A stretch of 12,614 nucleotides of DNA from contig JAQVWW010000006.1 of assembly GCA_028709505.1 (NCBI GenBank), positions 1-12,614 on the forward strand, written 5' to 3'. Source of the stretch: Eubacteriales bacterium. Its GTDB lineage: Bacteria > Bacillota > Clostridia > Christensenellales > UMGS416. The position numbers and the translations under genes were made by a program. Positions 1 to 6,945 of this stretch are shown piece after piece. Positions within the stretch are counted from its first letter, which is position 1, and every line of letters begins with the position of its first letter. A model generated the notes under the pieces. It saw only the letters and a program-made list of their open reading frames with translations, was not told where the DNA came from and made no database searches.

Positions 1-1057
1 TTTTAAGCTCACTCTCCCGCCCCTGGGCATATAGCTGGCCGTCAATGAGCACCATGCCGGGATACTCCATGCCGCCGATGAAAAAATCGGTCTGCACCAC
101 CGAAAACGCGCCGTAGGGATAAAGGCCGAAACGCTGCTCGTAATAGTCCAGCGCCTGGCAGGCGGTGTCCAGCGCCAGCTGCCCCGTCTGTTGGTTGCCG
201 GGCAGATAGTAGGAGCGCACGGCGATGCCGCTGGCGGTGGTTTGCTCCAGCATCTGAAAGTTCCACGACACCACCAGGCCGAAATCGCGCCGGGCCGGCG
301 CGCGCACCCGCCACGAAGTGGTGGCGCCCCGCCAGCGGGAGCTGACCAGGCCGGTGGCCGCCAGCTCATAGCCGGTGGGGGCTACGATGGTGGCGTCATA
401 GTCGGCCACCTCGCTGTAGAACGGATCGCCGATGGGATAAAACGGATAGTCGTGCCAGCCGTCATAGTCGTACACGGCCAGCACCGGCGTACAGTTGACC
501 AGCGACATCGTGTTCTGCCCGTACCCAAACCGCCCGTAGCAGTTGGGGATGTTCAGCGTGTAGTCAATGCGCAGACGAATGCGCTCTTCGGGCGCGACGG
601 CGCCGGGCAGCGTCACTTCCAGCACGTGGTTTTGCTGGCCGGTCAGCCGATACCCGGCGTCCTGCCCCTCCACCTGCACCGACAGGATGTCAATACCGCC
701 GGGTGAAAAGCCGTTGGGGTACGCCCGCTGCATATCGTCCAGCTCAAATATCCGGTATTCCTGGCTGGCGTAGCTGTTGGCGTACAGCAAAAAGTGCAGG
801 CCGTCCATGTCCTGGACCTCGTGGTTGACGTAGTCCACTTCCAGCGTGGCGCTGGCTTTTTCCTCCTGGGGAGCGATCGTCATCGTAAGGTCGTATGCCG
901 TCAGGTCCCGGGCCTGGCTCCACGAGGACACCGCCTCGCCCAGGCCTATTCGCTGCAGCGAGAACACGCCCATATGACCTGCCACACCCCCGGCGCCGGA
1001 GAGCACCAACGCCGCCAGTAAAAGGAGCCACCATTTCCGCTTGGGCTGCGCGTTCAA
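1..1057 (-). CDS. M1-family metallopeptidase (aminopeptidase-like), N-terminal 352 codons, cut by left edge
   Basis: Seen: an open frame runs from a TTG at 1057 to the left edge with no stop. The TTG has AAGGAG at 1064-1069, 6 nt upstream. The N-terminus is basic (NAQPKRK), followed by a hydrophobic stretch at about residues 9-27, so the protein is exported or membrane-anchored. Residues about 40-230 fit the N-terminal beta-saddle domain of M1 peptidases (for example IRLRIDYTL and WHDYPFYPIGDPF). GGMEYPG at 328-334 matches the M1 substrate-binding motif usually written GxMEN. Family knowledge: HExxH with a downstream Glu binds the catalytic zinc and normally lies 25-40 residues after this motif, so it would fall just outside the window. 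The Asn of GAMEN is Tyr here, which is common in bacterial membrane-anchored members, so strict aminopeptidase specificity is not assured. The gene has its own promoter and is divergent from pfkA; no functional link is evident. Family call is firm; substrate unknown. Confidence 0.88.
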   Translation of the reverse strand, partial: MNAQPKRKWWLLLLAALVLSGAGGVAGHMGVFSLQRIGLGEAVSSWSQARDLTAYDLTMTIAPQEEKASATLEVDYVNHEVQDMDGLHFLLYANSYASQEYRIFELDDMQRAYPNGFSPGGIDILSVQVEGQDAGYRLTGQQNHVLEVTLPGAVAPEERIRLRIDYTLNIPNCYGRFGYGQNTMSLVNCTPVLAVYDYDGWHDYPFYPIGDPFYSEVADYDATIVAPTGYELAATGLVSSRWRGATTSWRVRAPARRDFGLVVSWNFQMLEQTTASGIAVRSYYLPGNQQTGQLALDTACQALDYYEQRFGLYPYGAFSVVQTDFFIGGMEYPGMVLIDGQLYAQGRESELK

Positions 1058-1072
1058 ACCGTACTCCTTCCC

Positions 1073-1087
1073 GAGCAGAGACTGCTC
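1073..1087. repeat. Inverted repeat in the M1 peptidase leader
   Basis: GAGCAG, 3 nt, then CTGCTC form a perfect 6-bp inverted repeat. It lies between the predicted start of transcription (about 1091) and the Shine-Dalgarno sequence at 1064-1069 of the minus-strand peptidase gene. It could be a small leader hairpin or a repressor site just downstream of the promoter. Short repeats of this size arise by chance, so the function is open. Confidence 0.35.
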
Positions 1088-1097
1088 AGTATGTTTT

Positions 1098-1126
1098 ATT
1101 ATATAGTTATATGAGTATTTTGGCAA
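1098..1126 (-). promoter_or_regulatory. Sigma-A-type promoter for the M1 peptidase gene
   Basis: On the minus strand TTGCCA (1121-1126) and a perfect TATAAT (1098-1103) are separated by 17 nt. This lies in an AT-rich island in otherwise GC-rich DNA. Predicted transcription start is near 1091, giving a leader of about 34 nt before the TTG at 1057. Confidence 0.75.
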
Positions 1127-1155
1127 TTTATTTGCGCTTTGTGCCGCCGCCGGCG

Positions 1156-1184
1156 TTTACAATGCACGCAACCAATGCTATACT
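1156..1184 (+). promoter_or_regulatory. Sigma-A-type promoter with extended -10 for pfkA
   Basis: TTTACA (1156-1161) and TATACT (1179-1184) are separated by 17 nt, and TGC directly before the -10 makes an extended -10 element. Predicted transcription start is near 1191, about 97 nt upstream of the pfkA ATG. It is back to back with the minus-strand peptidase promoter, the two -35 boxes being about 30 nt apart. Confidence 0.75.
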
Positions 1185-1205
1185 ATGTTAAATTAGCCAC
1201 AATCT

Positions 1206-1229
1206 TCGGCCGGGTGCATATCCGGCCGA
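1206..1229 (+). promoter_or_regulatory. Hairpin or operator-like inverted repeat in the pfkA leader
   Basis: TCGGCCGG, an 8-nt loop (GTGCATAT) and CCGGCCGA form a perfect 8-bp stem, located 15-40 nt downstream of the predicted pfkA transcription start. No T-tract follows, so it is not an intrinsic terminator. It could stabilise the mRNA 5' end or bind a repressor as DNA. It ends 46 nt before the Shine-Dalgarno sequence and so does not directly occlude it. Confidence 0.5.
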
Positions 1230-1287
1230 TCGCTATGAAATTTACACCTGCGCCCAGCGCTTTGCGGGTACCGATAAAGGAGAAAGC

Positions 1288-2283
1288 ATGACTAGGAGAC
1301 GGATTGGCATTTTGACCAGCGGCGGCGATTCGCCGGGTATGAACGCGGCGGTATGGGCGGCGGTGCGCATCGGCGCCGGCGCCGGCATGCAGATTTTGGG
1401 CGTAAGGGACGGCTATAAGGGCCTTATGGACGAAAACGTCGTCGAGCTTACCACCGATCGCATCGAGGACGTGCTGGATCGGGGCGGCACCTTTTTGGGC
1501 ACCGCCCGCTGCAAAGAAATGCTCACCGAGGAAGGCCGCGCCCAGGCGGTGCGCACGATACAGAAATTCGGCATGGAGGGTCTCATCGTCGTGGGCGGCG
1601 ACGGCTCCTACCAGGGTGCCCGCACCCTTTCGCAGCGGGGCGTGCCTACGGTGGGCTTACCCGGCACCATCGATAACGATTTATCGTATACCGATTACAC
1701 CATCGGCTTTGACACGGCGCTGAACACCGTCTGCGATTCGGTGCTAAAAATCCGCGACACGATGCGCTCCCACGACCGGGTGGGCATCGTGGAGGTGATG
1801 GGCCGGCACTGCGGCGATATCGCGCTCAACGCGGCGGTGGCCTGCGGCGCCGACTATGTGCTGGTGCCCGAGATGCAGTATGCCGAGGAATTCGATTTAT
1901 CCAACGTGGCCCGGCGCGTCGAGCACATCTACCGCACCACGCGCACCTATGCCACCATCGTATTGGCCGAGGGCGTTTGCTACGACATGGAGCACCGCGC
2001 CCACGTGTTCCGCCGGCGGCTGGAAGCGGCCACCGGGCATTCGGTGCGCGAGACGGTGCTGGGTTATACCCAGCGCGGCGGCAGCCCGTCCATCTACGAT
2101 CGTCGGCTGGCCATCAACATGGCCGATCGGGCCATACAACTGCTGGCCCAGCGTGTCGGCAACCGCGTGGTGGGCCGCCGGGGCGGCGAGATATTCGACA
2201 TGGACATCATGGAGGCGTTGAATATGCCCCGCACGTTCGACCGGCCGCTGTACGACTTGGCCAACCGGCTGGCCGGGGATTAA
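1288..2283 (+). CDS. pfkA: ATP-dependent 6-phosphofructokinase
   Basis: Converts fructose 6-phosphate and ATP to fructose 1,6-bisphosphate and ADP in the cytoplasm, the committed step of glycolysis; usually a homotetramer. The ATG has AAAGGAG at 1276-1282. The 331 residues compare with about 320 in the family. Motifs in order: nucleotide-binding SGGDSPGMNAA (11-21), GGDGS (103-107), PGTIDND (125-131) with catalytic Asp129, MGRHCGD (171-177), and QRGGSPS (262-268). Gly106 and Gly126 are the residues of ATP users; PPi-dependent enzymes usually have Asp and Lys there. Odd points, aligned by eye to the E. coli enzyme: the fructose-6-phosphate-binding His249 is Tyr260, and effector-site Arg21 and Lys213 appear as Trp23 and Thr220, while Arg25 is kept as Arg27. 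Altered allosteric control is therefore plausible (inference). It has its own promoter and terminator and is not cotranscribed with the sugar operon. Confidence 0.96.
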   Translation: MTRRRIGILTSGGDSPGMNAAVWAAVRIGAGAGMQILGVRDGYKGLMDENVVELTTDRIEDVLDRGGTFLGTARCKEMLTEEGRAQAVRTIQKFGMEGLIVVGGDGSYQGARTLSQRGVPTVGLPGTIDNDLSYTDYTIGFDTALNTVCDSVLKIRDTMRSHDRVGIVEVMGRHCGDIALNAAVACGADYVLVPEMQYAEEFDLSNVARRVEHIYRTTRTYATIVLAEGVCYDMEHRAHVFRRRLEAATGHSVRETVLGYTQRGGSPSIYDRRLAINMADRAIQLLAQRVGNRVVGRRGGEIFDMDIMEALNMPRTFDRPLYDLANRLAGD

Positions 2284-2297
2284 AACGCAAACCAATT

Positions 2298-2332
2298 AAA
2301 AAACGGGAGCACCTGTAGGTGCTCCCGTTTTT
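2298..2332. terminator. Bidirectional intrinsic terminator between convergent pfkA and kinase genes
   Basis: CGGGAGCACC (2304-2313), loop TGTA and GGTGCTCCCG (2318-2327) make a perfect 10-bp GC-rich stem. Six A precede it and five T follow it, so a U-tract follows the hairpin in either direction. It lies 15 nt after the pfkA stop and about 100 nt past the stop of the minus-strand kinase gene, and can serve both. Confidence 0.93.
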
Positions 2333-2342
2333 GCATGCAAAA
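2329..2342. repeat. 14-bp palindrome overlapping the terminator T-tract
   Basis: TTTTGCATGCAAAA is a perfect palindrome starting inside the T-tract of the terminator. A second, 12-bp palindrome (CCTTTATAAAGG) is at 2359-2370, and a small GC hairpin (GCCGG, CGCT, CCGGC) at 2381-2394. The rest of the 147-nt convergent gap holds no recognisable gene. These elements probably only add structure to the 3' ends of the convergent transcripts. Confidence 0.4.
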
Positions 2343-2430
2343 GTTCGTTTAGCCTGCCCCTTTATAAAGGCGTCTGCGTTGCCGGCGCTCCGGCGTCAGG
2401 CGGAACCCCTATGGCAAAGGGCTGGGCCGA

Positions 2431-4230
2431 CTAAATCGTCAGATTTTCGTAATACGGCACCGTCGGGATGGTGATGATCACGCGCGTGCCGCCGCCGGGC
2501 CGGCTCTCTATGCGGATAGCCTGATCGATGCTGAAGAACAAGCAGATACGCATCTGGATATTTTTCAGGCCGTAGCCGTCGGCCCTGTCGGGCTGGCTTT
2601 GCTTGCTCAGCAGCGTTTCTATCTGCTGCGGGGTCATGCCGATGCCGTCGTCGTCGATGCAAAGCTCGATGACGTCTTTTTCTTTTAACCTTCCCCTAAT
2701 TGTGATGCTGCCGGCTTTGCTGTCCTTTTCCAGTATTCCGTGCAGGATGGCGTTCTCCACGATGGGTTGCAGCGTAATCTTGGGGATGGCATACTCCTCC
2801 ACTTCCTTGGTATCCACTTCCACCTTCAGGTCGTTTTGAAAGCGCGTGCATTGGATATACAGATAGCTTTTTACCAGCTTGATTTCGTTGGCGATGGACG
2901 TGATGTCGTTGCCGTGGTTTAAGCTCAGCCGAAAAAACTGCGCCAGCGTGTTGACCATGGACTGTATTTCCTTGGGATTGCCTTTGTAGGCCATCCAGCC
3001 TATCATCTCCAGCGTATTGTACAAAAAGTGCGGATTGATTTGGGACTGCAGCGCCTTAAGCTCGGCGGCCTTTAAATCCTGACCCAGCATATACTGCTGC
3101 TTCATCAGCTCGTCGATGCGTTCCAGCATGAAGTTGAAGTCGTCGACCAGCCGGCCGATTTCATCGTGGCTGTCGGCGCGCATTGTGGCGTTTAAGTTGC
3201 CCTGCTGCACCAGCTTCATCCGCTTGACCAGCTGCTGGATGCGACCGGTCATCGAGTTGAGCGCGGGTACGATGATGAGTATCATCATCGTGGCCAGCAG
3301 CGACAGCGCCAACACGTAATTCAGCTGCGTCAAATGGATGCCCTCGGCCAATTCCCTCTCGGGCAGCACGGTAATGAGGATAAGGTCAATATTTTCCAGA
3401 TAGTTGGCATATGCCCACACCTTTTCACCCTGCAGATTCATCTGTACAAAGCGGTTCTGCGCGGCCAGGGCGATGTCTAGCTCCGCTTGGTTAAGCCGGA
3501 GCGTGTCCAGCATCTGATAGGAGGACGCTCCGGCCAGGTGCCCATCGGTGGTGGCCATGTAGGACAGGCATTCCCGGGAAATATTGATGCGGGAAAGTAT
3601 CTTTTCGATTTCATAAAGGGAAATATCGATGCGCACCGCCCCTATCATGCGTGTGTGGCGCTCCAGGTCACGGATGGGCCGCACCACCGAGATGGCGTCG
3701 TGGTTTTCCACGTACGCCGGCGGGTTGCAGGTGACCCATCCCCAGCCTTTGAACGTGTTCCTGTACCACAGCGTGCCCTTGGCAGCGTCCAGACTAAAGA
3801 GCAGCTTGTCCTCTACGGCGTACTTAAAGCCGCCGGGCACATAGAGCCGCAACGTGTCAAAATTGCTGTTGTCATTGCTCTGGAACTGGCCCAAATACGA
3901 CCGGATGGTGGATAGGTCTTTAATTTGCTGATTCAACGAATAGGTATCGGCGTCCTGCTTTAGGATATCGTTGAGGTTGGAGTCCAGCGCGATGATGCTG
4001 CTGACCAGCATGATGTGCTTGACCCGATAGTTCAGGAACGATTCCACCTGCTGGTAGCCCTGCCGGGCCAGCGTCAGCTGCGACTCAATCAGGTTGTTGG
4101 TGATGTTGCGGTAGATGAAGAAGGACGCAATCACAACCGGTACCAGCCACATGACCAGCATCACCAAAAATTTCTGCTTGAGCTTTAGGTTGCCGTACCC
4201 TTCCACCAGCCTCCTAAGCTTCTTCTTCAT
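2431..4230 (-). CDS. Sensor histidine kinase, YesM-like (Cache-type sensor, HAMP, His_kinase, HATPase_c)
   Basis: Membrane sensor that phosphorylates the response regulator encoded just upstream. In 599 residues: TM1 about 21-40; extracytoplasmic Cache-like sensor about 41-303; TM2 about 304-324; HAMP about 325-378; the His_kinase signature SQINPHFLYNTLE (396-408) with predicted phospho-acceptor His401; then the ATPase with N-box Asn493 (PIVENAILHG), G1 DDDGIG (526-531) and G2 GYGLKN (552-557). This is the LytS/YesM class, which usually pairs with AraC-type regulators and controls carbohydrate uptake. Start choice: the ATG at 4230 overlaps the regulator's end by 17 nt and has only a weak upstream Shine-Dalgarno. 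A good AGGAGG lies inside codons 6-7, too close to the next in-frame GTG (4206). Translational coupling to the regulator gene is the likely solution (inference). Ligand unknown. Confidence 0.92.
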   Translation of the reverse strand: MKKKLRRLVEGYGNLKLKQKFLVMLVMWLVPVVIASFFIYRNITNNLIESQLTLARQGYQQVESFLNYRVKHIMLVSSIIALDSNLNDILKQDADTYSLNQQIKDLSTIRSYLGQFQSNDNSNFDTLRLYVPGGFKYAVEDKLLFSLDAAKGTLWYRNTFKGWGWVTCNPPAYVENHDAISVVRPIRDLERHTRMIGAVRIDISLYEIEKILSRINISRECLSYMATTDGHLAGASSYQMLDTLRLNQAELDIALAAQNRFVQMNLQGEKVWAYANYLENIDLILITVLPERELAEGIHLTQLNYVLALSLLATMMILIIVPALNSMTGRIQQLVKRMKLVQQGNLNATMRADSHDEIGRLVDDFNFMLERIDELMKQQYMLGQDLKAAELKALQSQINPHFLYNTLEMIGWMAYKGNPKEIQSMVNTLAQFFRLSLNHGNDITSIANEIKLVKSYLYIQCTRFQNDLKVEVDTKEVEEYAIPKITLQPIVENAILHGILEKDSKAGSITIRGRLKEKDVIELCIDDDGIGMTPQQIETLLSKQSQPDRADGYGLKNIQMRICLFFSIDQAIRIESRPGGGTRVIITIPTVPYYENLTI

Positions 4231-5728
4231 ACACTCTACACTCTTTTCGATATTCCTGGGGCGTTACGCCGACGGATTTGCGGAAAGCCTTGATAAAATA
4301 GCTGCTGCTGGAATAGCCCGCGGCCCGGGCGATTTCATGGATATGCATATGGGTGGATTCCAGCATCAGCTTAGCGCGGTGCATGCGCACATCCAGGATG
4401 TACTGGTTGATGGTCTGCCCGGTGGCCTCTTTAAAGATGCTGCACAGATGCGTAACCGAAATATTGACACGATCCGAAATGGCCTCCAGCGTCAGCGGCG
4501 CCGAAAAATTGTTATAGATGTAGCGCTGCACCTTTTGAACCACCGGCAAATCGGCACCGGATCTACAGAAGGTGTCCAGCTTGTCTATCACTTCGAGCAC
4601 AAAGTCTTTGAGCTCATCCAGCGTGCCAAAGGCGGATATTTTATTCCACAGCTCTTTTTCGTCGATGGGGATAGACCCAATGTCGCTTTTCTTGATGCGG
4701 TCCATCTGAAAATACAGCTCCGTGCACATTCTATATCCCCAATACTTGACCAGCTCGATGGGGGTGCCGGCATGCTGCCTTATCTTTTCAAATTGGTTCT
4801 CGGTCCACATCCTGGCCTTTTCGGGGGTGCGCAGCAGCAGCTGATTGAATTCGTCTATCTGGTCGTACCCGTTGGCAAGAGAAGGCGCCGGATCCCCATA
4901 GACAAACAGCCGCTTTTGGGGATGGTAAAAACTTAGCTTGATTAAACCGCAGGCGCTTTCATACGATTTGTGCAGCTGCGTGGGATGGCTTACGGCATCG
5001 CCAATGGCAAGATACGCCCTGTCGCTGCCGGGCTGGGACAGCAGCCCCCGGGCAAATCGATGCAGCAGCGCCGTATTCTTGCGGGGAATCGCCGCGTGGA
5101 TGACGTAGCTTGCCATAACCTCGCCCACGCATACTTCTATGCCCAATGTGCCGGCCGGCTGGTTGATATGCCTGCGCACGCCATCGGCGCGCTCCCGCTT
5201 GAGAATCAGCGTATGCAGCGCGTACTTCTCGCCCCAGGGCATGGCCCAATCGTTCCACAGCTGCATCAGCCGCTCCGTGTCGGGACGATCAGCGATGAGG
5301 GCGACAGCCAGCCCGTCGCTCCTCGAAGTCGACAAATACTCTTCCTTTTCCCGGTTTGCCTTGACCTGCCCAATGCCCTTTTGCAGCGCCTTGACCAGTT
5401 CGTCGATGTCCAGCGGTTTGCTGACATAATCCAGCGCCGAAACCTGCAGCGCCGACTTATAGTAGCCGATATCTGAATATCCGCTCATAAAAATGAACAC
5501 ACAGCCCGGCAGCACTTCCTTGATGCTTTTTGCCATATCGGCGCCGTCCATTTTGGGCATACGCATATCGGCCAGCACGATATCCGGAGCGCATTGCAGC
5601 GCTATCTCCAGGCCCCGCTGGCCGTCTTCGGCAGCCAACACTTTGGTAATCTCCAGCGCATCCCAATCCACCGCGGACAGGATGCCCTCTCTCGTATACG
5701 GCTCATCTTCTACCAGCAACAGTTTCAT
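4214..5728 (-). CDS. Response regulator, YesN-like (REC plus AraC-type DNA-binding domain)
   Basis: Partner of the kinase at 2431-4230 and predicted activator of the divergent sugar operon. The ATG at 5728 is chosen because AAGGTGA (5734-5740) precedes it and the REC domain begins directly with MKLLLVEDEP; an in-frame ATG at 5833 would add 35 unrelated residues and lies upstream of the predicted promoter. In 504 residues: REC about 1-120 with acidic Glu7/Asp8, phospho-acceptor Asp54 (LADMRMPKMDG), Ser82 and Lys104; a long middle region about 125-390 with no motif I recognise, usual for this family; and a C-terminal AraC/XylS double helix-turn-helix about 397-497 (LTLEAISDRVNISVTHLCSIF, then IHEIARAAGYSSSSYFIKAFRK and GVTPQEYR). 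The last codons overlap the kinase start. Family call is firm; the target promoter is inferred from divergence. Confidence 0.94.
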   Translation of the reverse strand: MKLLLVEDEPYTREGILSAVDWDALEITKVLAAEDGQRGLEIALQCAPDIVLADMRMPKMDGADMAKSIKEVLPGCVFIFMSGYSDIGYYKSALQVSALDYVSKPLDIDELVKALQKGIGQVKANREKEEYLSTSRSDGLAVALIADRPDTERLMQLWNDWAMPWGEKYALHTLILKRERADGVRRHINQPAGTLGIEVCVGEVMASYVIHAAIPRKNTALLHRFARGLLSQPGSDRAYLAIGDAVSHPTQLHKSYESACGLIKLSFYHPQKRLFVYGDPAPSLANGYDQIDEFNQLLLRTPEKARMWTENQFEKIRQHAGTPIELVKYWGYRMCTELYFQMDRIKKSDIGSIPIDEKELWNKISAFGTLDELKDFVLEVIDKLDTFCRSGADLPVVQKVQRYIYNNFSAPLTLEAISDRVNISVTHLCSIFKEATGQTINQYILDVRMHRAKLMLESTHMHIHEIARAAGYSSSSYFIKAFRKSVGVTPQEYRKECRVYEEEA

Positions 5729-5795
5729 TCGGCTCACCTTATATGGTTTTATCATTTCTATTTTAGCGGCAAAGGATGGAAAATTGTAGGGGGTT

Positions 5796-5806
5796 ATGAT
5801 TATCAT
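5796..5806. promoter_or_regulatory. Operator-like palindrome over the regulator -10 box
   Basis: ATGAT, T, ATCAT forms an inverted repeat (extended by one T/A pair on each side, 5795-5807) that overlaps the minus-strand -10 hexamer. A protein bound here would block the regulator-kinase promoter, so autoregulation or repression is a reasonable reading. No binding data; AT-rich palindromes are also common by chance. Confidence 0.35.
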
Positions 5807-5829
5807 ACCATATTTGTTGTTGATATCAA
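5802..5829 (-). promoter_or_regulatory. Promoter of the response regulator-kinase operon
   Basis: On the minus strand TTGATA (5824-5829) and TATGAT (5802-5807) are separated by 16 nt, with TGG directly before the -10 as an extended -10. Predicted start is near 5795, about 67 nt before the regulator ATG at 5728. The -35 lies within a perfect 12-bp palindrome GTTGATATCAAC (5819-5830). Confidence 0.68.
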
Positions 5830-5844
5830 CCAAGATGCCCGGGC

Positions 5845-5875
5845 AAAACGCTTTTCCATAGGATTATGCTATGAT
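5845..5875 (+). promoter_or_regulatory. LacI/cre-like half-symmetric element and an extended -10 on the plus strand
   Basis: AAAACGCTTTT (5845-5855) has the A-rich, CG-centred, T-rich form of LacI/CcpA-family operators but lacks the flanking TG and CA of a good cre site. About 12 nt downstream is TGCTATGAT (5867-5875), an extended -10 with no -35 at the proper distance. This could be a secondary promoter of the transporter operon; a weak call based on sequence resemblance only. Confidence 0.3.
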
Positions 5876-5914
5876 TCGGAAGATTCTCTTATATTTGATT
5901 TCCGTTATGCGTCC

Positions 5915-5962
5915 TATAATTAATTATAAAGTTATGTGTATTTCGAATTAATATAGATTCGA
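5915..5962 (+). promoter_or_regulatory. Probable activator-dependent promoter region of the sugar operon
   Basis: A perfect -10 TATAAT is at 5915-5920, inside the 14-bp palindrome TATAATTAATTATA (5915-5928). At 17-nt spacing the -35 position reads TATTTG, a poor match, and the nearest better hexamer TTGATT (5895-5900) is only 14 nt away. A good -10 without a -35 fits a promoter needing an activator such as the divergent AraC-type regulator. Downstream, TCGAAT and ATTCGA (5943-5962, 8-nt spacer) form an inverted repeat between the -10 and the ribosome binding site. Leader length would be about 70 nt. Confidence 0.5.
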
Positions 5963-5995
5963 CAAATCTTTGCACCACGAAGGGGGAGGGCGCAG

Positions 5996-6922
5996 ATGCA
6001 ATACAAGAAAAAACCGTTTTTCCGTATCGTTCGCGACAATAGGGTGCTGCTGCTGATGCTTTTGCCGGCAATCGCATTCACGCTCCTGTTTTCCTACGTC
6101 CCTATGGGCGGCATCGTGCTGGCTTTTAAAAACTATCGCTATGCCGACGGCATGTGGGGCAGCCCGTGGATAGGGCTGACAAACTTTAAGTTTCTATTCC
6201 TGTCGGGCAAGCTCTGGCCCATCACGCGCAACACACTGCTGTACAACGCTGTGTTCATCGTAACGGGCATGGTGTTCCAAATTGGGTTCGCCATCATCCT
6301 AAGCGAGGTGAGCGGCCGGTTCTTTAAGAAATTTGCCCAATCGGCCATGTTCCTGCCGCACTTCATCTCGTGGGTGGTGGTGGCCGCCATCGCCTACAAC
6401 GTGCTCAACTATGAAAAGGGCGTCATCAACAACCTGATTACATCCCTGGGCGGCGATCCGGTCAACGTCTACAACAACCCCGGGCTGTGGCCGTATATCT
6501 TAGTATTTTTAAAGACCTGGAAGGGCGTCGGCTACGGGTCGGTGGTCTATTTGGCCGCCATCACCGGCATGGATCAGGAGATGTTCGAGGCCGCCGAAAT
6601 CGACGGCGCCAACGTCTGGCAGAAAATATTCCGCATCATCCTGCCGCTGCTGGTGCCTACCATTGTAATCATGCTGCTGCTGTCGCTGGGCCAGATATTC
6701 CGCGGCGATTTCGGCCTGTTCTATCAGCTCGTCGGCAATAACCAAAAGCTGCTGCCCTCCACCGACATCATCGACACGTTCGTGTTCCGCGCGCTGATGT
6801 CGTCGTCGGATATCGGGATGGCGTCGGCGTCGGGGCTGTACCAGTCGGTGGTCTGCTTTGTCACCATCGTGCTGTGCAACCTCCTGGTCAAGAAGATCGA
6901 GCCCGATTACGCGCTCTATTAA
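5996..6922 (+). CDS. Carbohydrate ABC transporter permease, LplB-like (CUT1, first permease)
   Basis: Inner-membrane half-channel of a CUT1 sugar importer, expected to pair with the next permease. The ATG at 5996 follows a strong purine-rich site, AAGGGGGAGG at 5980-5989. In 308 residues there are six likely membrane segments (about 17-37, 84-104, 115-137, 164-189, 211-231, 278-298). The EAA loop that docks the ATPase is EAAEIDGANVWQKIFRIILP (198-217). The N-terminal LLLMLLPAIAFTLLFSYVPM stretch and the closing IEPDYALY resemble the LplB/YtcP-partner subfamily that imports complex or substituted oligosaccharides in Bacillota. It is the first gene of the operon, divergent from the two-component genes; only 23 nt separate it from the second permease. 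No ATPase gene is present nearby. Substrate not deducible. Confidence 0.94.
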   Translation: MQYKKKPFFRIVRDNRVLLLMLLPAIAFTLLFSYVPMGGIVLAFKNYRYADGMWGSPWIGLTNFKFLFLSGKLWPITRNTLLYNAVFIVTGMVFQIGFAIILSEVSGRFFKKFAQSAMFLPHFISWVVVAAIAYNVLNYEKGVINNLITSLGGDPVNVYNNPGLWPYILVFLKTWKGVGYGSVVYLAAITGMDQEMFEAAEIDGANVWQKIFRIILPLLVPTIVIMLLLSLGQIFRGDFGLFYQLVGNNQKLLPSTDIIDTFVFRALMSSSDIGMASASGLYQSVVCFVTIVLCNLLVKKIEPDYALY

Positions 6923-6929
6923 AGCCGGT

Positions 6930-6938
6930 GGGGGGGGG
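6930..6938 (+). repeat. Nine-G mononucleotide tract serving as ribosome binding region
   Basis: The 23 nt between the two permease genes contain GGTGGGGGGGGGA (6927-6939), which provides the Shine-Dalgarno pairing for the ATG at 6946. A run of nine G is a slippage-prone tract. Changes in its length would alter spacing to the start codon rather than the reading frame. Confidence 0.8.
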
Positions 6939-6945
6939 ATTAGCC

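Noticed and set aside
191..706. Plus-strand open frame of 171 codons at the left end
   Set aside because: The minus strand gives a continuous M1 peptidase with promoter, ribosome site, signal anchor and GGMEYP motif.
2341..2430. Possible small gene or RNA in the convergent gap
   Set aside because: Only short palindromes and a small GC hairpin; no start with ribosome site, no promoter, no recognised RNA fold.
5729..5833. N-terminal extension of the response regulator to an upstream ATG
   Set aside because: The added 35 residues are not part of a REC domain, and the predicted transcription start (about 5795) lies downstream of that ATG; the ATG at 5728 has a proper ribosome site.
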